A stretch of DNA of 64,000 nucleotides from Macquaria australasica (Eukaryota; Chordata; Actinopteri; Centrarchiformes; Percichthyidae), in NCBI GenBank assembly GCA_005408345.1, contig SEMN01000493.1, positions 2,501 to 66,500 of the forward strand, in the 5' to 3' direction. Shown one piece after another: positions 47,062 through 58,335 of the stretch. The notes under the pieces were generated by a model. That model made no database searches and had not been told where the DNA came from. It saw only the letters and a list, made by a program, of their open reading frames with translations. Both the position numbers and the translations under genes were made by a program. Each line of letters begins with the position of its first letter. The first letter of the stretch is position 1.

Positions 47062-50000
47062 ATACATGTATACGTGCTCATCAGTGTGTCTGTGCTGTGG
47101 ATGGGGTATTACTGTGTTCATTAACACTTAGTAGCTATAGCATTAAATGATGCAGAAATAATATTATCATGTTTGAAGCCGTGATGAATGAATCTGTCAT
47201 TTAATCACTGCACAAAAAGCTGTGCACACTGACAGTTTATTCAACCATTATAAAGGCTGCTCGTCGGAGTAGACTGGAGAGTTCATCCTGTAAACCCAGT
47301 GTGAGGGAAAAAAAGATCCTATCGTATTGGACAGGTGAGAGTACTTATCTGCTATCAGTCATTTTCTTCCATAACAGCTGTACAATCCATAAGCTGCCAT
47401 CATGATGAAGTCAGGTACATCGCCCTGCTGAAGACCAGGTGTGTCCATATGTATGGTAGTTACTGCAAGATGGCAAAGCCCGAATGATGCTGTAGCAGTT
47501 TCTGTAAACCTACCCAGTCTTACGTATGACATACACCTATAATTTCCCTCAACTGTGTCTGCCAGGGGCAAGATCCCAACTACAGAACACAGCACAATAT
47601 GAAGCCTTCAGCTATACAACTGCAGCCAGGGGCCAATTTTAGCGGGAATGAAAGAAATATATGATTTTCTCTGTGAATACATGAGATTGAATTGATGCCC
47701 TCAGTCAGACACTAAACTTAAAGTAAATGGAACCAATTCTCCCTTTATCGTCAGACAAGAATATTTTACATTGTTAAGGCAGTATCGCAGTTCAGCATGA
47801 AGACCTGGAGAGGTTAGCCGACACTAAGTCACTAGTTCCCTGTCACCTCCTCCTCGTGCGTACCAGTCCTCTACTGGAAGAAACATGAAAACCATTCACA
47901 GCACTTTGTTGTCTGTCATCATCACAAACTGTTATTGATCAGGTGACCCAATCATTAACAGCCCCCACCTTTATCAAATAAAAATAAGGACCATAATCTT
48001 TACAAGAGGGCTCTCCTCCCCTAAGAAGAAAACTATTTTAAAATGATTTGTTCTGTAGGAATTCAGACAAATCATACATTTGGAACAAAAATGAACACAT
48101 CCTGTACACTAGCTGCCGTTCAGTGCCTCTGTGTTTTGCTGCAGAACATGATGTGCAATAACACTTTTCATATTTTCATATTGTCAGTTTTTCTTTTTAT
48201 ATTTCTTGACTTTTTCATTCTTGTTTTTTAATCTTTTATTTTCTACTTACTATGTTTATTGTTACGCACCAAAATACCAAAGCAAGTTAGTTGTATGTGA
48301 AAACCTACGTGGCAATAAACCAGATTCTGAGGTCTTTACACCAACATTTAAAATGGCAAAATTTGACAAAAAAATCCAGGTGAATTATTCGCAATGAGTT
48401 CAACTTTGGTGAACTTTGTCCCGTGAATGACCAATAGCAAGCCGTCCTGACAGAGCTGTCCTCTGAGTGGACGGAGAGAACAGAGTCCAACATGGAGGAA
48501 GCTATCGTAGCTTATTAGCTGTGTTGTTAACATCCAGTTTTATTGCAGCTCCTCCGTCAGAGTGTAAGCTGCTCCACAACAGAGACCTGGTTCACACTCA
48601 GGCAGGAGACCGGAGTCCATGCTAGAAATATGTCTTTGAATAAACTGTGTCACTGTACAGATCGGTGAGCTTTATTTTTGATCTTCAGTAACTGGTGTAG
48701 AATGGTGAACAGCACAGTACGGACAAACTAGATAGAAGCTCAGAGAAATATTGGGACTAACTATGCTAGCCAGTTAGTCACAGTATTGTAGGCTACTCAC
48801 CAGCTACAGTAATTAGCCCTGGTACTATACGTCACCAAGCTTCTACAACCAACAACATTTTGCAAAGACGCACAGATCAATTTCACTGTCCCCGTCTTTA
48901 AGTCCTGCCTCCAACGCACAAAATGCGACAAAGTCAAAGTAGAATACTTTGCAAATACAGAATGCCTGGATTTAAAGTTCTTTAGATTAACTGAAAATAC
49001 TGACAGAAGTTTCTCATTGAGTCCGAATACATTTTTAATTGTCACATTAGAAATAATCCCCTAAAACCTGTGAATGTGCTTTACAAAAAGAGATCAGTTG
49101 AACTGAGCACATTTAGAACAATGACTTCTAGCTTGTATGCATGGGCAGGCTATTAGGTATGTGATGACTAATGCTCTATATTTCATTATTATCAAAGCCA
49201 CTGAGACAACAACACAGCCCTCTGAGCCATTCTGTTTTTATAACCTGTTAATAGTCATAATTACCTGAACCGCTGTGATCATGAATAAAACTGCATCAGC
49301 GAGAAAACCTGTCACCTATCGTCCTCCATGAAAAGAGTCTCCTCTGTTTCCTCCTCTAGCAGGTCAGCAAGCAACACGACACTCACAATCTATCAATAAT
49401 CAATGTGAGAATCAAACAAGAAAAGGGATGTTTGGAGAAAAGCAGATTCTGGGAGGCACTGTAGGTTTGTTAGCTCACAAATGCCTCAGTAGATCAGACT
49501 GTTGGGCTCCTGTGTAGCCAGCAGCTAACCTCCTGTAGCTATTTATATACATGCAAGAATCCCTTTAGCATGTGTGCCAGAATGTCAGCGTGATGCCGCT
49601 GACTGGGAGCCCAACAGAAGGGCCTGCAGATTTATAGCCACCAGCTAGCTACACACAGCCTATCCTAAAGCCTTGAACTCGTGTCAAATTCACTAACTAG
49701 CTTCTGGCTTATCGTGCAAAGATCCACAGAAACATCCCACGACGCTGAAGCCATCAGCTCGAACCTCTGAACAACTTCAAATCACCTTTCAGCCTCTAGC
49801 TTATCATGCTAGCTTCCTCATAGTCACCCCATGCAGCAGGGGAGCAACGAGCCGTTAAATGCAGAACACTGTAATGCAGGACACGTACCATGAGGGGGTT
49901 TATATTCCCACGAGCTGATTTAACTCACTAATCACAATCTAGCACAATTACACAGCAGACCATTTAACACGACCTGCCTTCACACTCATTCATGCTGCAA

Positions 50001-50647
50001 ACATGCACGCCGCTCGAAGCTGTTAGCCTAACCTGCAGACTGAAGACTAAAATTAGCATCACAAATGAAGATCATCTGGAAACTGCAGTGTTTGGATTAC
50101 TAAAATATGCATGAAGGGAAATTAATGTGGGCATGAATGAACACATTGCTTTTCATTCTCTAACGTGCTAGTTCTTTTTTTGTGTCTTGTTTTAGACTCA
50201 GCAATTAATACTTGTGTTCATTCACAGAGAAATGTATTATGAAGGAGACAGAGGCACTCGATGCAGCCTCTCATCTGTATTTAATTTGGTTTCACCCTCA
50301 CATTCAAACTAAGTAAGTGAAATATTCTTGAGCCCCTCGTGCAGAATATACAGGCAGCAGACGTAGGTTAGGAAACTATCTTGTCATCATAGATGTTATT
50401 ACAATACAGAGGTTTACCTGCCAGCCTGCTGCTCCACATACTGTCTCCAAAAAAACTTGTGAAGTACCAAAAGAAAAAGACGTCCCTGGTTCGTCCCTGG
50501 TTCCTGCAGTAAGTCCCATTCATTATACTCACAGTGTTGATGACGGTCAGTTCTCTCTCTTCAAGTCTTGAATGACATGAAACTCTCCTGTTGAATCATC
50601 AGAACAAAAGATGAACAACTGTGTTAAATATCTGCTTGTTTGATAAA
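47062..50647. other. Unique intron sequence, no gene recognised
   Basis: Only a LINE-like tail (48.1-48.3 kb) was recognised. Short frames have no product. TAGCTAGC-rich words recur at 49.5-49.8 kb. Confidence 0.4.
48085..48332 (+). repeat. LINE-like 3' UTR fragment ending GGCAATAAACCAGATTCTGA
   Basis: A T-rich UTR-like stretch ends AAAACCTACGTGGCAATAAA, then CCAGATTCTGA. The AATAAA plus GATTCTGA ending is typical of teleost non-LTR 3' ends. A short related piece lies at 34,030-34,062. Confidence 0.6.
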
Positions 50648-50970
50648 AGCTACAAGAAGCCTGAAGGAGAGAAGTCAACTACGACTCCCAGGGTGCATTT
50701 TGGCTAAGAAATATCCAATCACAGAGCTTGAAATTCTTTGATGTATGCAGGTAACGGCAGGTAAAAGCTAAAGACTACACTGTTGAGAAAACTGACTTTA
50801 CAACCTGTAGCTTAAATAAATGTTTGGATTCTGGGTCAATTTTGGATGAATTCTGTAACCATGGCAACGTGTTTTGTTCACAAAGTCTCTCTACCGATTG
50901 GCGCTTCTGACTTCCTTCCTCTCCATAGCAACAGCTGCTGAGGATCATGGGTATTGTAGCATATAGCGCC
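50648..50970 (+). repeat. Dispersed repeat family D, copy 2
   Basis: It aligns with 45,048-45,350 in the same order of blocks, with CTCCCAGGGTGCATTTT at 50,685. The end blocks CAATTTTGGATGAATTCTGT and AACCATGGCAACGTG are also shared. Confidence 0.8.
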
Positions 50971-52374
50971 GTCCACCAAACTGACAGAACAGGAGAAACA
51001 CTTACAGAACCAGCAGGTTTAAACTGACTCATATTCTTTGTTTTGTTTGGGTTTACTGAGTGTAGAAAAACAGCATTTTTGCTGTTTGTCACAAAATTAA
51101 AAAGTGAAATCCAAATCCCATCTGTGACCGAGCAAGAAAATCAAATCCAACACCTATGGAGCTCCAGATGTTTTTCTGAAGTCAGCATCTGGTTCACCAT
51201 TGACTCATTTTCGTTATTCGGCACCCCGCTGTGTTCCCAGAAGACGTGAGAAGGGAGCAGAACTGATGCAGATTTGCAGCACTTCTCCTCCAGAGTGTTT
51301 CTCACAGCCTAAAGAGAGAGGAAACCTCCATCATGGTGCTGAGCCTGATCCAGGAGACCTCAGAGGGCAGCAGTGGATCTCGGAGGCAAAGCAGAACCTC
51401 AAATCCAGCTTCAGCACCTTTCACAGGAGCTCGGAGGCTCACCTTAGAGCTGCTGCATAAGTTCTCTGCTGTGGCTCAGATGGAAATCTATGAATTGATC
51501 CACAATAGATGAAACCTCTGAGGATTATGAGCTGCAGCCAAGATATGCTTCATCATTTCACATCTCTTTATATGTAATTTCTAATATTTGATCAGCAATT
51601 GATTCGTTATTAGTCTTGTGATTGTCAGCTGAGGCTGGAGACAGAGAGATGTCCGGATATCTGTGGTCTTTGTGATTGATGGATCCAAAGGCCTCTCCCT
51701 CTGAAACACAGTCAATCAATCTGCTGATGCCACTTGTTGAACTTTGAACTAATGAACTCTCTTGATGCTCTGAAAGAGAAACTGAGACACATGTTGAAAA
51801 TCACCTGAAGTTCATTCATGAGAGACTGACCTCGTGCTACTTAATCAGATAAAAAAAGCTAAATTAAACACTTTGTGTGAACATCTGAGTCTACGGCAAA
51901 GTGATTTTTATTTTAATTCTTGACATCGTTTATTGACTGAGGCAGAAAATTCACAAGACCAATGGGCGAATTATATTCAATTAAGGTCAACAGTTAATCC
52001 ATAGGTAGAATTACGTCTCAAGAGGGATGATTTGATATTACTCACTCCTTACATTTAATCGATGCAACTGCTCTGTCCTCCGGTATTAACTGATTTTTTT
52101 TATTAAACACCATTTAGTATGTACTATAATGATACTGTATTATCTTTGTGTCACGATCTGGTTATTTAACGGAAACATCCAGCTAATGATTTCTGCTGTC
52201 CATCACAGCCTCAGTGGAGAAATGGCTGAATATCTGTAAAGCTCTTGTTATCAACAATTCATCATGAATCCAGATGAGTTCACAGCGTGGACGCAGGAAG
52301 TAGGGTCACTGAGGGGGGGCTTATATGTTGTTTTCCCCCTTTTTTCCTTTATGTGTAGTACACCAGTGTTTGGG
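50971..52374. other. Unique intron sequence, no gene recognised
   Basis: Short frames only (for example 51200-51460) with no domain or splice support. Confidence 0.4.
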
Positions 52375-52600
52375 GCAGGATATTGGTTTTATTTTAGATG
52401 CTAAATGGCTGCTTTTATACTCCCTTTTTTCCCAAAGCGCCTTACCAGGTTTTTGCACCTTGAGCTACCACGCAGCAATTTGGGGTTCAGTGTCTTACCC
52501 AAGGACACTTCAACATGTGAACAGGAGGAGGTAGAGATCGAACCAATGACCTTGTGATCAGTGGACGACCTGCACGACCTCCTGAGCCACAGCCGCCCCA
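52375..52600 (-). mobile_element. tRNA-derived SINE
   Basis: On the minus strand the element starts GGGGCGGCTGTGGCTCAGGA and carries Pol III internal promoter elements: a box A-like TGGCTCAGGAGG (52578-52589) and a box B-like GGTTCGATCTC (52534-52544), about 35-45 nt apart as in tRNAs. A body follows with TGTCCTTGGGTAAGACACTG, a motif shared by many teleost SINEs, and an AT-rich tail near 52375-52430. The cloverleaf is not maintained, and the body continues far beyond tRNA length, so this is not a tRNA gene. Confidence 0.85.
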
Positions 52601-53109
52601 TTTTGTGTGTTTCTTAATCAGTTTATCATCAATGTGTCCATTAGTGACGGATTATAGTAGAAAAGAAGAGAAAAGCATGCTGGCAGCTCTAGTCTGTAAC
52701 TGTCCTTTGCAAACTGACGCACATGTTTCAAGAGTGTGTGAACAAAGTAGAGCTGTTGTAGAGAATCCAGAGAACCACAGAGGACAGGCACTGCTCATCC
52801 TGTCAGACCCCTAACCAGAAACACAGGTTTAGTCTCTATAGCTTTTTCACTGCACTGTGCAGTACTCACCCAAAGGGCATTTGTACAATAGGCCATATTT
52901 CATTAAAAATGTACTGCACTGATTCAGCATTGCACTCCTATGACATGTCAGACTGACAGTTTTTAAAAAAGGATCAAAATCAATGCAAAAAACCCTTTGG
53001 GTTTGCTCTTTTATCTTCTCCTTTCTTCTCTCATAACATAGTAATGTATGACTTAATGCACATCCAATCACACAAAGACTCACATGAACACCCAAATGGT
53101 TTAAATGCA

Positions 53110-53330
53110 TCAGCACCATAGACTGTATGAAGGAAGTGGACGAAGCCACCGGTTTGTGGACTACTGTTTTGAAGCCCTGAGTTTGGCATTTTGGCCGTCG
53201 CCATCTTGTTTTTTTAGGAGCCAGAAGTGACCATATTTGGACGAGAGGGTGGAGCTGGGGATCTGAGAACTCGAGGGCACTATGCACGAAACTAGTGATT
53301 GAGTCCATGAACTCATTAGGAAAATGTTTA
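53110..53330. repeat. Dispersed repeat (AAGTGGACGAAGCCACCGG type)
   Basis: The segment contains AGTGGACGAAGCCACCGGTT, GAAGCCCTGAGTTTGGCATT and TGACCATATTTGGACGAGAG. I recognise these as an interspersed teleost repeat, by recall. The 166-codon minus-strand frame that overlaps it is incidental. Confidence 0.55.
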
Positions 53331-53382
53331 CTGAGGTAATAAATCAAGTGTCAGCATAGACTTCTATACAACCGGACTGCTT

Positions 53383-53415
53383 GTTTCTCTCTCTGTCTCT
53401 CTGTCTGTCTCTCTG

Positions 53416-53446
<31 letters not shown>

Positions 53447-53451
53447 GTCTG

Positions 53452-53490
<39 letters not shown>

Positions 53491-53581
53491 GCCTCTCTCT
53501 GTGTCTCTGTCTCTCTCTGCCTCTGTCTCTGTCTCCCTCTCTCTGTCTCTCTCCCTCTCTCTCTCTCTGTCTCTCTCTCTC
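53383..53581. repeat. Compound TCTC/TCTG tandem array, ~200 bp
   Basis: Irregular alternation of (TC)n and (TCTG)n with a few TCTGCC and TCCC variants. Complementary in composition to the GA arrays at 7.4-8.3 kb. Confidence 0.95.
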
Positions 53582-54619
53582 CTGGACAGAGCCTGTAAAA
53601 GACAAGTGGTTTGAGAATTGATGAGGCTGTCAGACAGCTCCTTCTAAAGATGGATCTATGAGGTGGTAATGTGTCACTACTGTGTGTGTGTGTGTGTGTT
53701 GGTCAGCTCCATGGATGTTAATCTTTCTGAACAGCCAACATGGCTGTCGTTCGTGTCGGTACAGGTGTATTAAAATGTATTTAATCCCTCCCGTAGGAGT
53801 CACAGATGCTGTTTGTGCGAGGGGGCTCGTTGTTCTCGCTGGCAGTTATTGTAGCAAATCCAGTGCCAATTGATGAGCCCCCCCCGAGGTGAATGGGTCT
53901 GTGGAGAGGACGGCTGGGCTTGTGGCCCCCAGGGCTGTTTATTTCTACCCACTCATCACCAGAAGCACTGAAGGAAAGTAATAAAGGAGAGGAAGGAGGA
54001 ACAAAGGAAGTACTAACATTATGAGGAGGAAGAGAAGAAGGAAAGAGTGAGAGAAAGAATAAAGATTTCTGCTTTTGACCTCCATTTGAAACAAATCTGA
54101 CATCTTCTGAATGAACATGAAGATCTGATACAAGATCAAAATGGAAAAGCTTCTAGAAAGAAAGGATGTGACATAATTGTTTGTCTTTTCAACATTCCTG
54201 CTGGTTCGTGCTGATATGGGAAAAAGACGAAAACCCACTTTAAATCAAGTGTATATTAAAGACTCTTTTACAGGATCCTCGTTCTCAAACGAGTCGGCTT
54301 GAAATCATTAAAAAGTCAGAGACTGCGTTTTCAACCGACTCATGACGCTAACATTAGCTTAGTTGGCTAACTAGCTACAGGCTCTCGTCTCCTCCTGCCT
54401 GAAGACCATCAAGGTCCCGTTGTTTCAAACCACATTTATCACTGTAAACGTTGTTAAAGAGCAGAGAAGAGATTTACACTTTTACACCTATCAAGCAGTA
54501 TGTAAATCTAAAAACTCCGTTGTGGATGGAAGGCATTTCAATATATAATTTACTGACATGATGTGCATTAATGCAGACATGGTCTGAACGTGTGTGTGTC
54601 TGTGGGGGGGTGAATGAAG

Positions 54620-54830
54620 CTGCAGTGGTGGCTGGTCGTCTGCCTCCCAGTGCTCAGTGCTTCTCCCCATTCATCATCTCTAATGAGGCAGAGCCCTTTC
54701 TGAGACCTGGCAGGCAGAAATATGTCCCTCAGCTAGGACAGGCCTAATGCCCTTATGGAGTCCTCCACCCTTCATGTATGATGCATCTCCCCCGAGCCTC
54801 ATGGGAAATCAGCACTGACAGTAAAAAAAA
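54620..54830. promoter_or_regulatory. Candidate conserved non-coding element
   Basis: Repeat-free, compositionally balanced block with CATCATCTCTAATGAGGCAG and GGACAGGCCTAATGCCCTTA, followed by CATGGGAAATCAGC. It resembles conserved intronic enhancers in texture only. Confidence 0.25.
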
Positions 54831-54897
54831 TGTTCTGTTATTCATTGGATATGGGCACAGTTTTCTACTTAAAACCAAGCAACCCCATGACATATTA

Positions 54898-54968
54898 TTA
54901 TGACCTTTATTTAATCAGGTAATGTTACTGACATCAGGATCTGTTTTACAAGACAGCCCTGAGTACAG
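54898..54968. repeat. Dispersed repeat fragment (CTTTATTTAATCAGGTAA type)
   Basis: GACCTTTATTTAATCAGGTA and TGTTTTACAAGACAGCCCTG match, by recall, a common teleost repeat with a TTTAACCAGGTAA start. Only about 70 bp are recognisable. Confidence 0.45.
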
Positions 54969-55084
54969 CAGAAGAAATAAGACCCCACAAAACACACAGA
55001 GGAGCACACAGCATCAGAAACAATAACATACATGTCTAAAAATGTCCAGAATTAAAGGTTTATATTGATCCAATGGGATGAAAC

Positions 55085-55265
55085 TAGGCCTGCAGCTAAG
55101 GATTATTTTCTAACAAAACTGATGAATGGTACAGTCTAGAAAACCTCAGAAAATAGTGAAAAATGCACACGATTTCCTTGAGTCCAAGGTGACAACTTTA
55201 TATGTTTCGTTTTATCCAACCAACAGTCCAAAACCTATAAATAGATGTCAGATTTACTATCATTT
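55085..55265 (+). repeat. Dispersed repeat family C, partial copy
   Basis: GGCCTGCAGCTAAGGATTAT is followed by ACCTCAGAAAATAGTGAAAA and TTTTATCCAACCAACAGTCC, in the order expected of the family. Confidence 0.7.
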
Positions 55266-57861
55266 AATTCTATGATCAGGGTTGAATGGCAGTGTTGAGT
55301 AGCCACCTGTGTTCTGTGTAGCGAATCCAAAGACACTGACTGGTCAGAAGCTGGAGATCCCGCCCTCCCTGCCTTGCAGTTAGCCTGTTTCTTTTGCGAC
55401 ACCCCGTGTACAAAACATTACCTCGCAGTACACCAGTCAAAAGTCTGTGAGCGTGTAGTATAAATGTACAAGTTTACAAAACTACAGAAATGTACTCTTT
55501 TTGAATGAATATTTTGTTTAAGACCGAGCTGTAAAATAACCTGTAATTTTGTAACGAAATGTTCGATCACTGCAGCTGTACTTTTGGTGTCTTGTCCATG
55601 AGGGTCGGGCACTTTGTGTGCATGACACGAAAATAAAAGAAAATCAAATCTACTTTCTTTCCACCACTGCTTGTACTACCTTGTTGGCAGCATAAACAGC
55701 ATGGCTTGGAAAATATAGCATATCTATAGGAGACAGTAACAGAGCGACAACCTTCTAAGTTATTTATTGTTTCTCCTGACAGAGAAACTAGCAAAATGTG
55801 AATTTTCCTTTTGAAATATTCCTCATGGGGAAGCAGCAGCAGTGCAGCAGTAGTTCACCGCTGTGTTTGGAGAGGAGTGGGATTTCCAGCTAACATCTGT
55901 GGTTGTTTGTGGTCCCATGTGACGGACCCAGATTTGAATCTCTTTGATCGCACCATAAAACTGAAAATAGCGGTGGAGTCTCACCGGTAGCATGTAGCAT
56001 CCAGAGGACTTTTCCAGTAGCTTGCACTATTGTGAACACTGGATTATTAATCACGCTTTTTACACAAAAACAAACCTATTGTCATGCATATAGTTTGTAC
56101 ACATGTTCATTTACAGATCCAACAGAAACCTGATTGCATACATTTTCAGTACAGATGTCCGTGGTGAGACTAAACCCCATATCTTGCATTAGCAAACCTT
56201 TACAGCTACAGAAGCTCACAACGTCTGCAGAACCAGACTGCAGAGAAACATAATCAGATGAGATGTAGAGATTTAAAGAGGAGGGTGATCGAAAAGAAAC
56301 GAGGATCAGGAAGGAAGGAGGAAGAGGAGGCTAGTAATACCATGAAGGAAGAAGAGGATATGTGGATGCCATGAGTGGAAAAGGGAGCAGAGGAACTATG
56401 ATATCATGAGGCAGAGCTGGTAGAAACCTGAATTATATAAAAGGAGGCCAAAAAAGTGAAATAGTCAGAGAGTAAATTCATTGTTCTGCCGCAAAATGCG
56501 AAGGCGATTTTGTATTTTTTCCTATTTTAAAACCTGTAGTGTTTCTTCTTCTTCACTGCCTTTGCTGGCACAGTGCAGCGTTTCTTGGCGTGTTACTGCC
56601 ACCTGTAGATCAGTGGAAGAGTGCTAACCACTTGGTGTTGGATGCACAGGGTACCCTTAAAGAGTAACTCCACACTAGATTTTGGAAGGAGGGAAAACGT
56701 AGCCGTACCAGCCTCCATGGGTTTATTTATTAATTTATTTGACAGGGACGATACATGTAGGCATTATTACATTTAAATAAAATGCAACAGATGCAATAGG
56801 ACTTCTAGCTGTAGCTAATTTGACTACGCCCAACATGGCAGCTGGCTGTGGCCAAAAATGAACTTGCTTAGAGGTGCCTAAAATAGCTCCTTCCACTATA
56901 TCAACTCTATAGTGTGACACTACATCACCACTACACTTGGCTGGGCAACTGACACTCTGTAAGTTACAGAAGATGCTAAGTTGCATGTTTTTCAGTCTTC
57001 AGCAAGAGAGCGAGGCTTCTTCATATTGGATTCCTCCTCCCCACTCTAACCGCCTCTCTCATCGATCTTTTAACTCCAGAGCAGCTCTGCGTGGGGGAAG
57101 TGTTTGTAAAACCAAAAGTCCAGTCTGCAAAGGTGAGCGGGGACAGAAGCACAGGGAGGAGAGACTCTGTGGAGAAGAGGATGAGGAGACTAATGGCATG
57201 ATGGACACAGAGAGGGTAGAAGATGAAAGTCACATTGAGCTGCTTCCTCCCAGCTCCCTCTCAGTGGGACGGGAGGAGAGGGCTTCATCTTGACCGTCAG
57301 CTGTCTGATAGGTTTCCAGCAAACCAGAGATGATTGGACTCACACACACACAAATGTAGTCTACACACACTCACAGACATATCGACATATCTACTAACAC
57401 GGGCACATTTCAGACTTAATTCAAACTTTGCTATGCTGTTCATACACATACAGTATATATAACTATATTATATATATATTAAAAGAATCACTGGTTATGG
57501 TTAGTTTACAGGCTGCAGCATGATGTGAGAGTCTTGGTTCAGTGGTTTCAAACTTTTGTGTATATATATACATATATGTATGTTTGTATATTCACTGCAC
57601 ACCGACACCCCGCTGACCCCTGTTTCAACTAGCCTCCCTGTCACTTTTCATTAACAATCATGGAGGTGTGTTTGAACGCTGTGACGTATCACGACTGCCA
57701 TAAGCTATTTCAAATTAGAGAAAAGACAACTTGACTGCCAGCTTCTGTTACTGGTCATTAGACGACTGATAACTGAGTGGACTACAGGGTATTTGTGAAG
57801 GAAGGACACAGTGTTAGCAAGATAAAGAATTAGCACCATATATATACTGTATGTCCACCAC
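55266..57861. other. Intron sequence, no gene recognised
   Basis: Includes a purine-rich patch (56270-56400), a TTTATTTGACAGGGACGATA piece at 56735 that may be an old repeat, and TATATA-rich DNA at 57450-57580. The 118-codon frame at 56937-57293 has no domain. Confidence 0.4.
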
Positions 57862-58335
57862 TTTGGTTCAGACATTCATGATCCCCAGAAGATGAATCCT
57901 ACTGACTTTGGTGATCCTTTGACTTTCCTCTAGCGCCACCATGAGGTTGACAGTTGTGGTCATTAGTGAAACATCTCAACAACTATTATGGGATGGATTG
58001 TGATGAAATGTGGTCCATCGTTCATGGTCCCCTCAGGATGAACTGTAACAACTCTGCTGATCCTCTGACTTTTCATCTAGCGCCACCATCAGGTCAACAT
58101 GTTAATGTGTCCAACACAAACACCTGCAGAACTACAGACGTTCCCATCAGCCTCAGCTGCACTCTGTTTACTGCTAACTAGCTAATGTTAACATGCTAAC
58201 AGGCTACACTAAGATGGTGAACATGGTAAATATTAAACCTGCTAAACATCAGCATGTCAGCATGCTAATGTTAGCATTTAGCTCAAAGTGTGTTTAAGTG
58301 CAGCTAGACAGAGCTGCTAGCATGACTGCAGACTC
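57862..58335 (+). repeat. Dispersed repeat family A, dimeric copy
   Basis: TAGCGCCACC occurs at 57,931 and 58,078, again 147 bp apart. It ends with GCTAGCATGACTGCAGACTC. It differs from the 21.7 kb copy by scattered substitutions only, with no coding support for the shared frame. Confidence 0.88.

Noticed and set aside
52530..52600. tRNA gene on the minus strand
   Set aside because: Box A and B words are present, but the sequence continues into a SINE body and a complete cloverleaf is not preserved.
52847..53347. 166-codon minus-strand frame
   Set aside because: Overlaps a dispersed repeat (53110-53330) and unique DNA; no protein family recognised.
53383..53581. CRISPR-like array of short direct repeats
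   Set aside because: Irregular TCTC/TCTG microsatellite without unique spacers, in a vertebrate genome.
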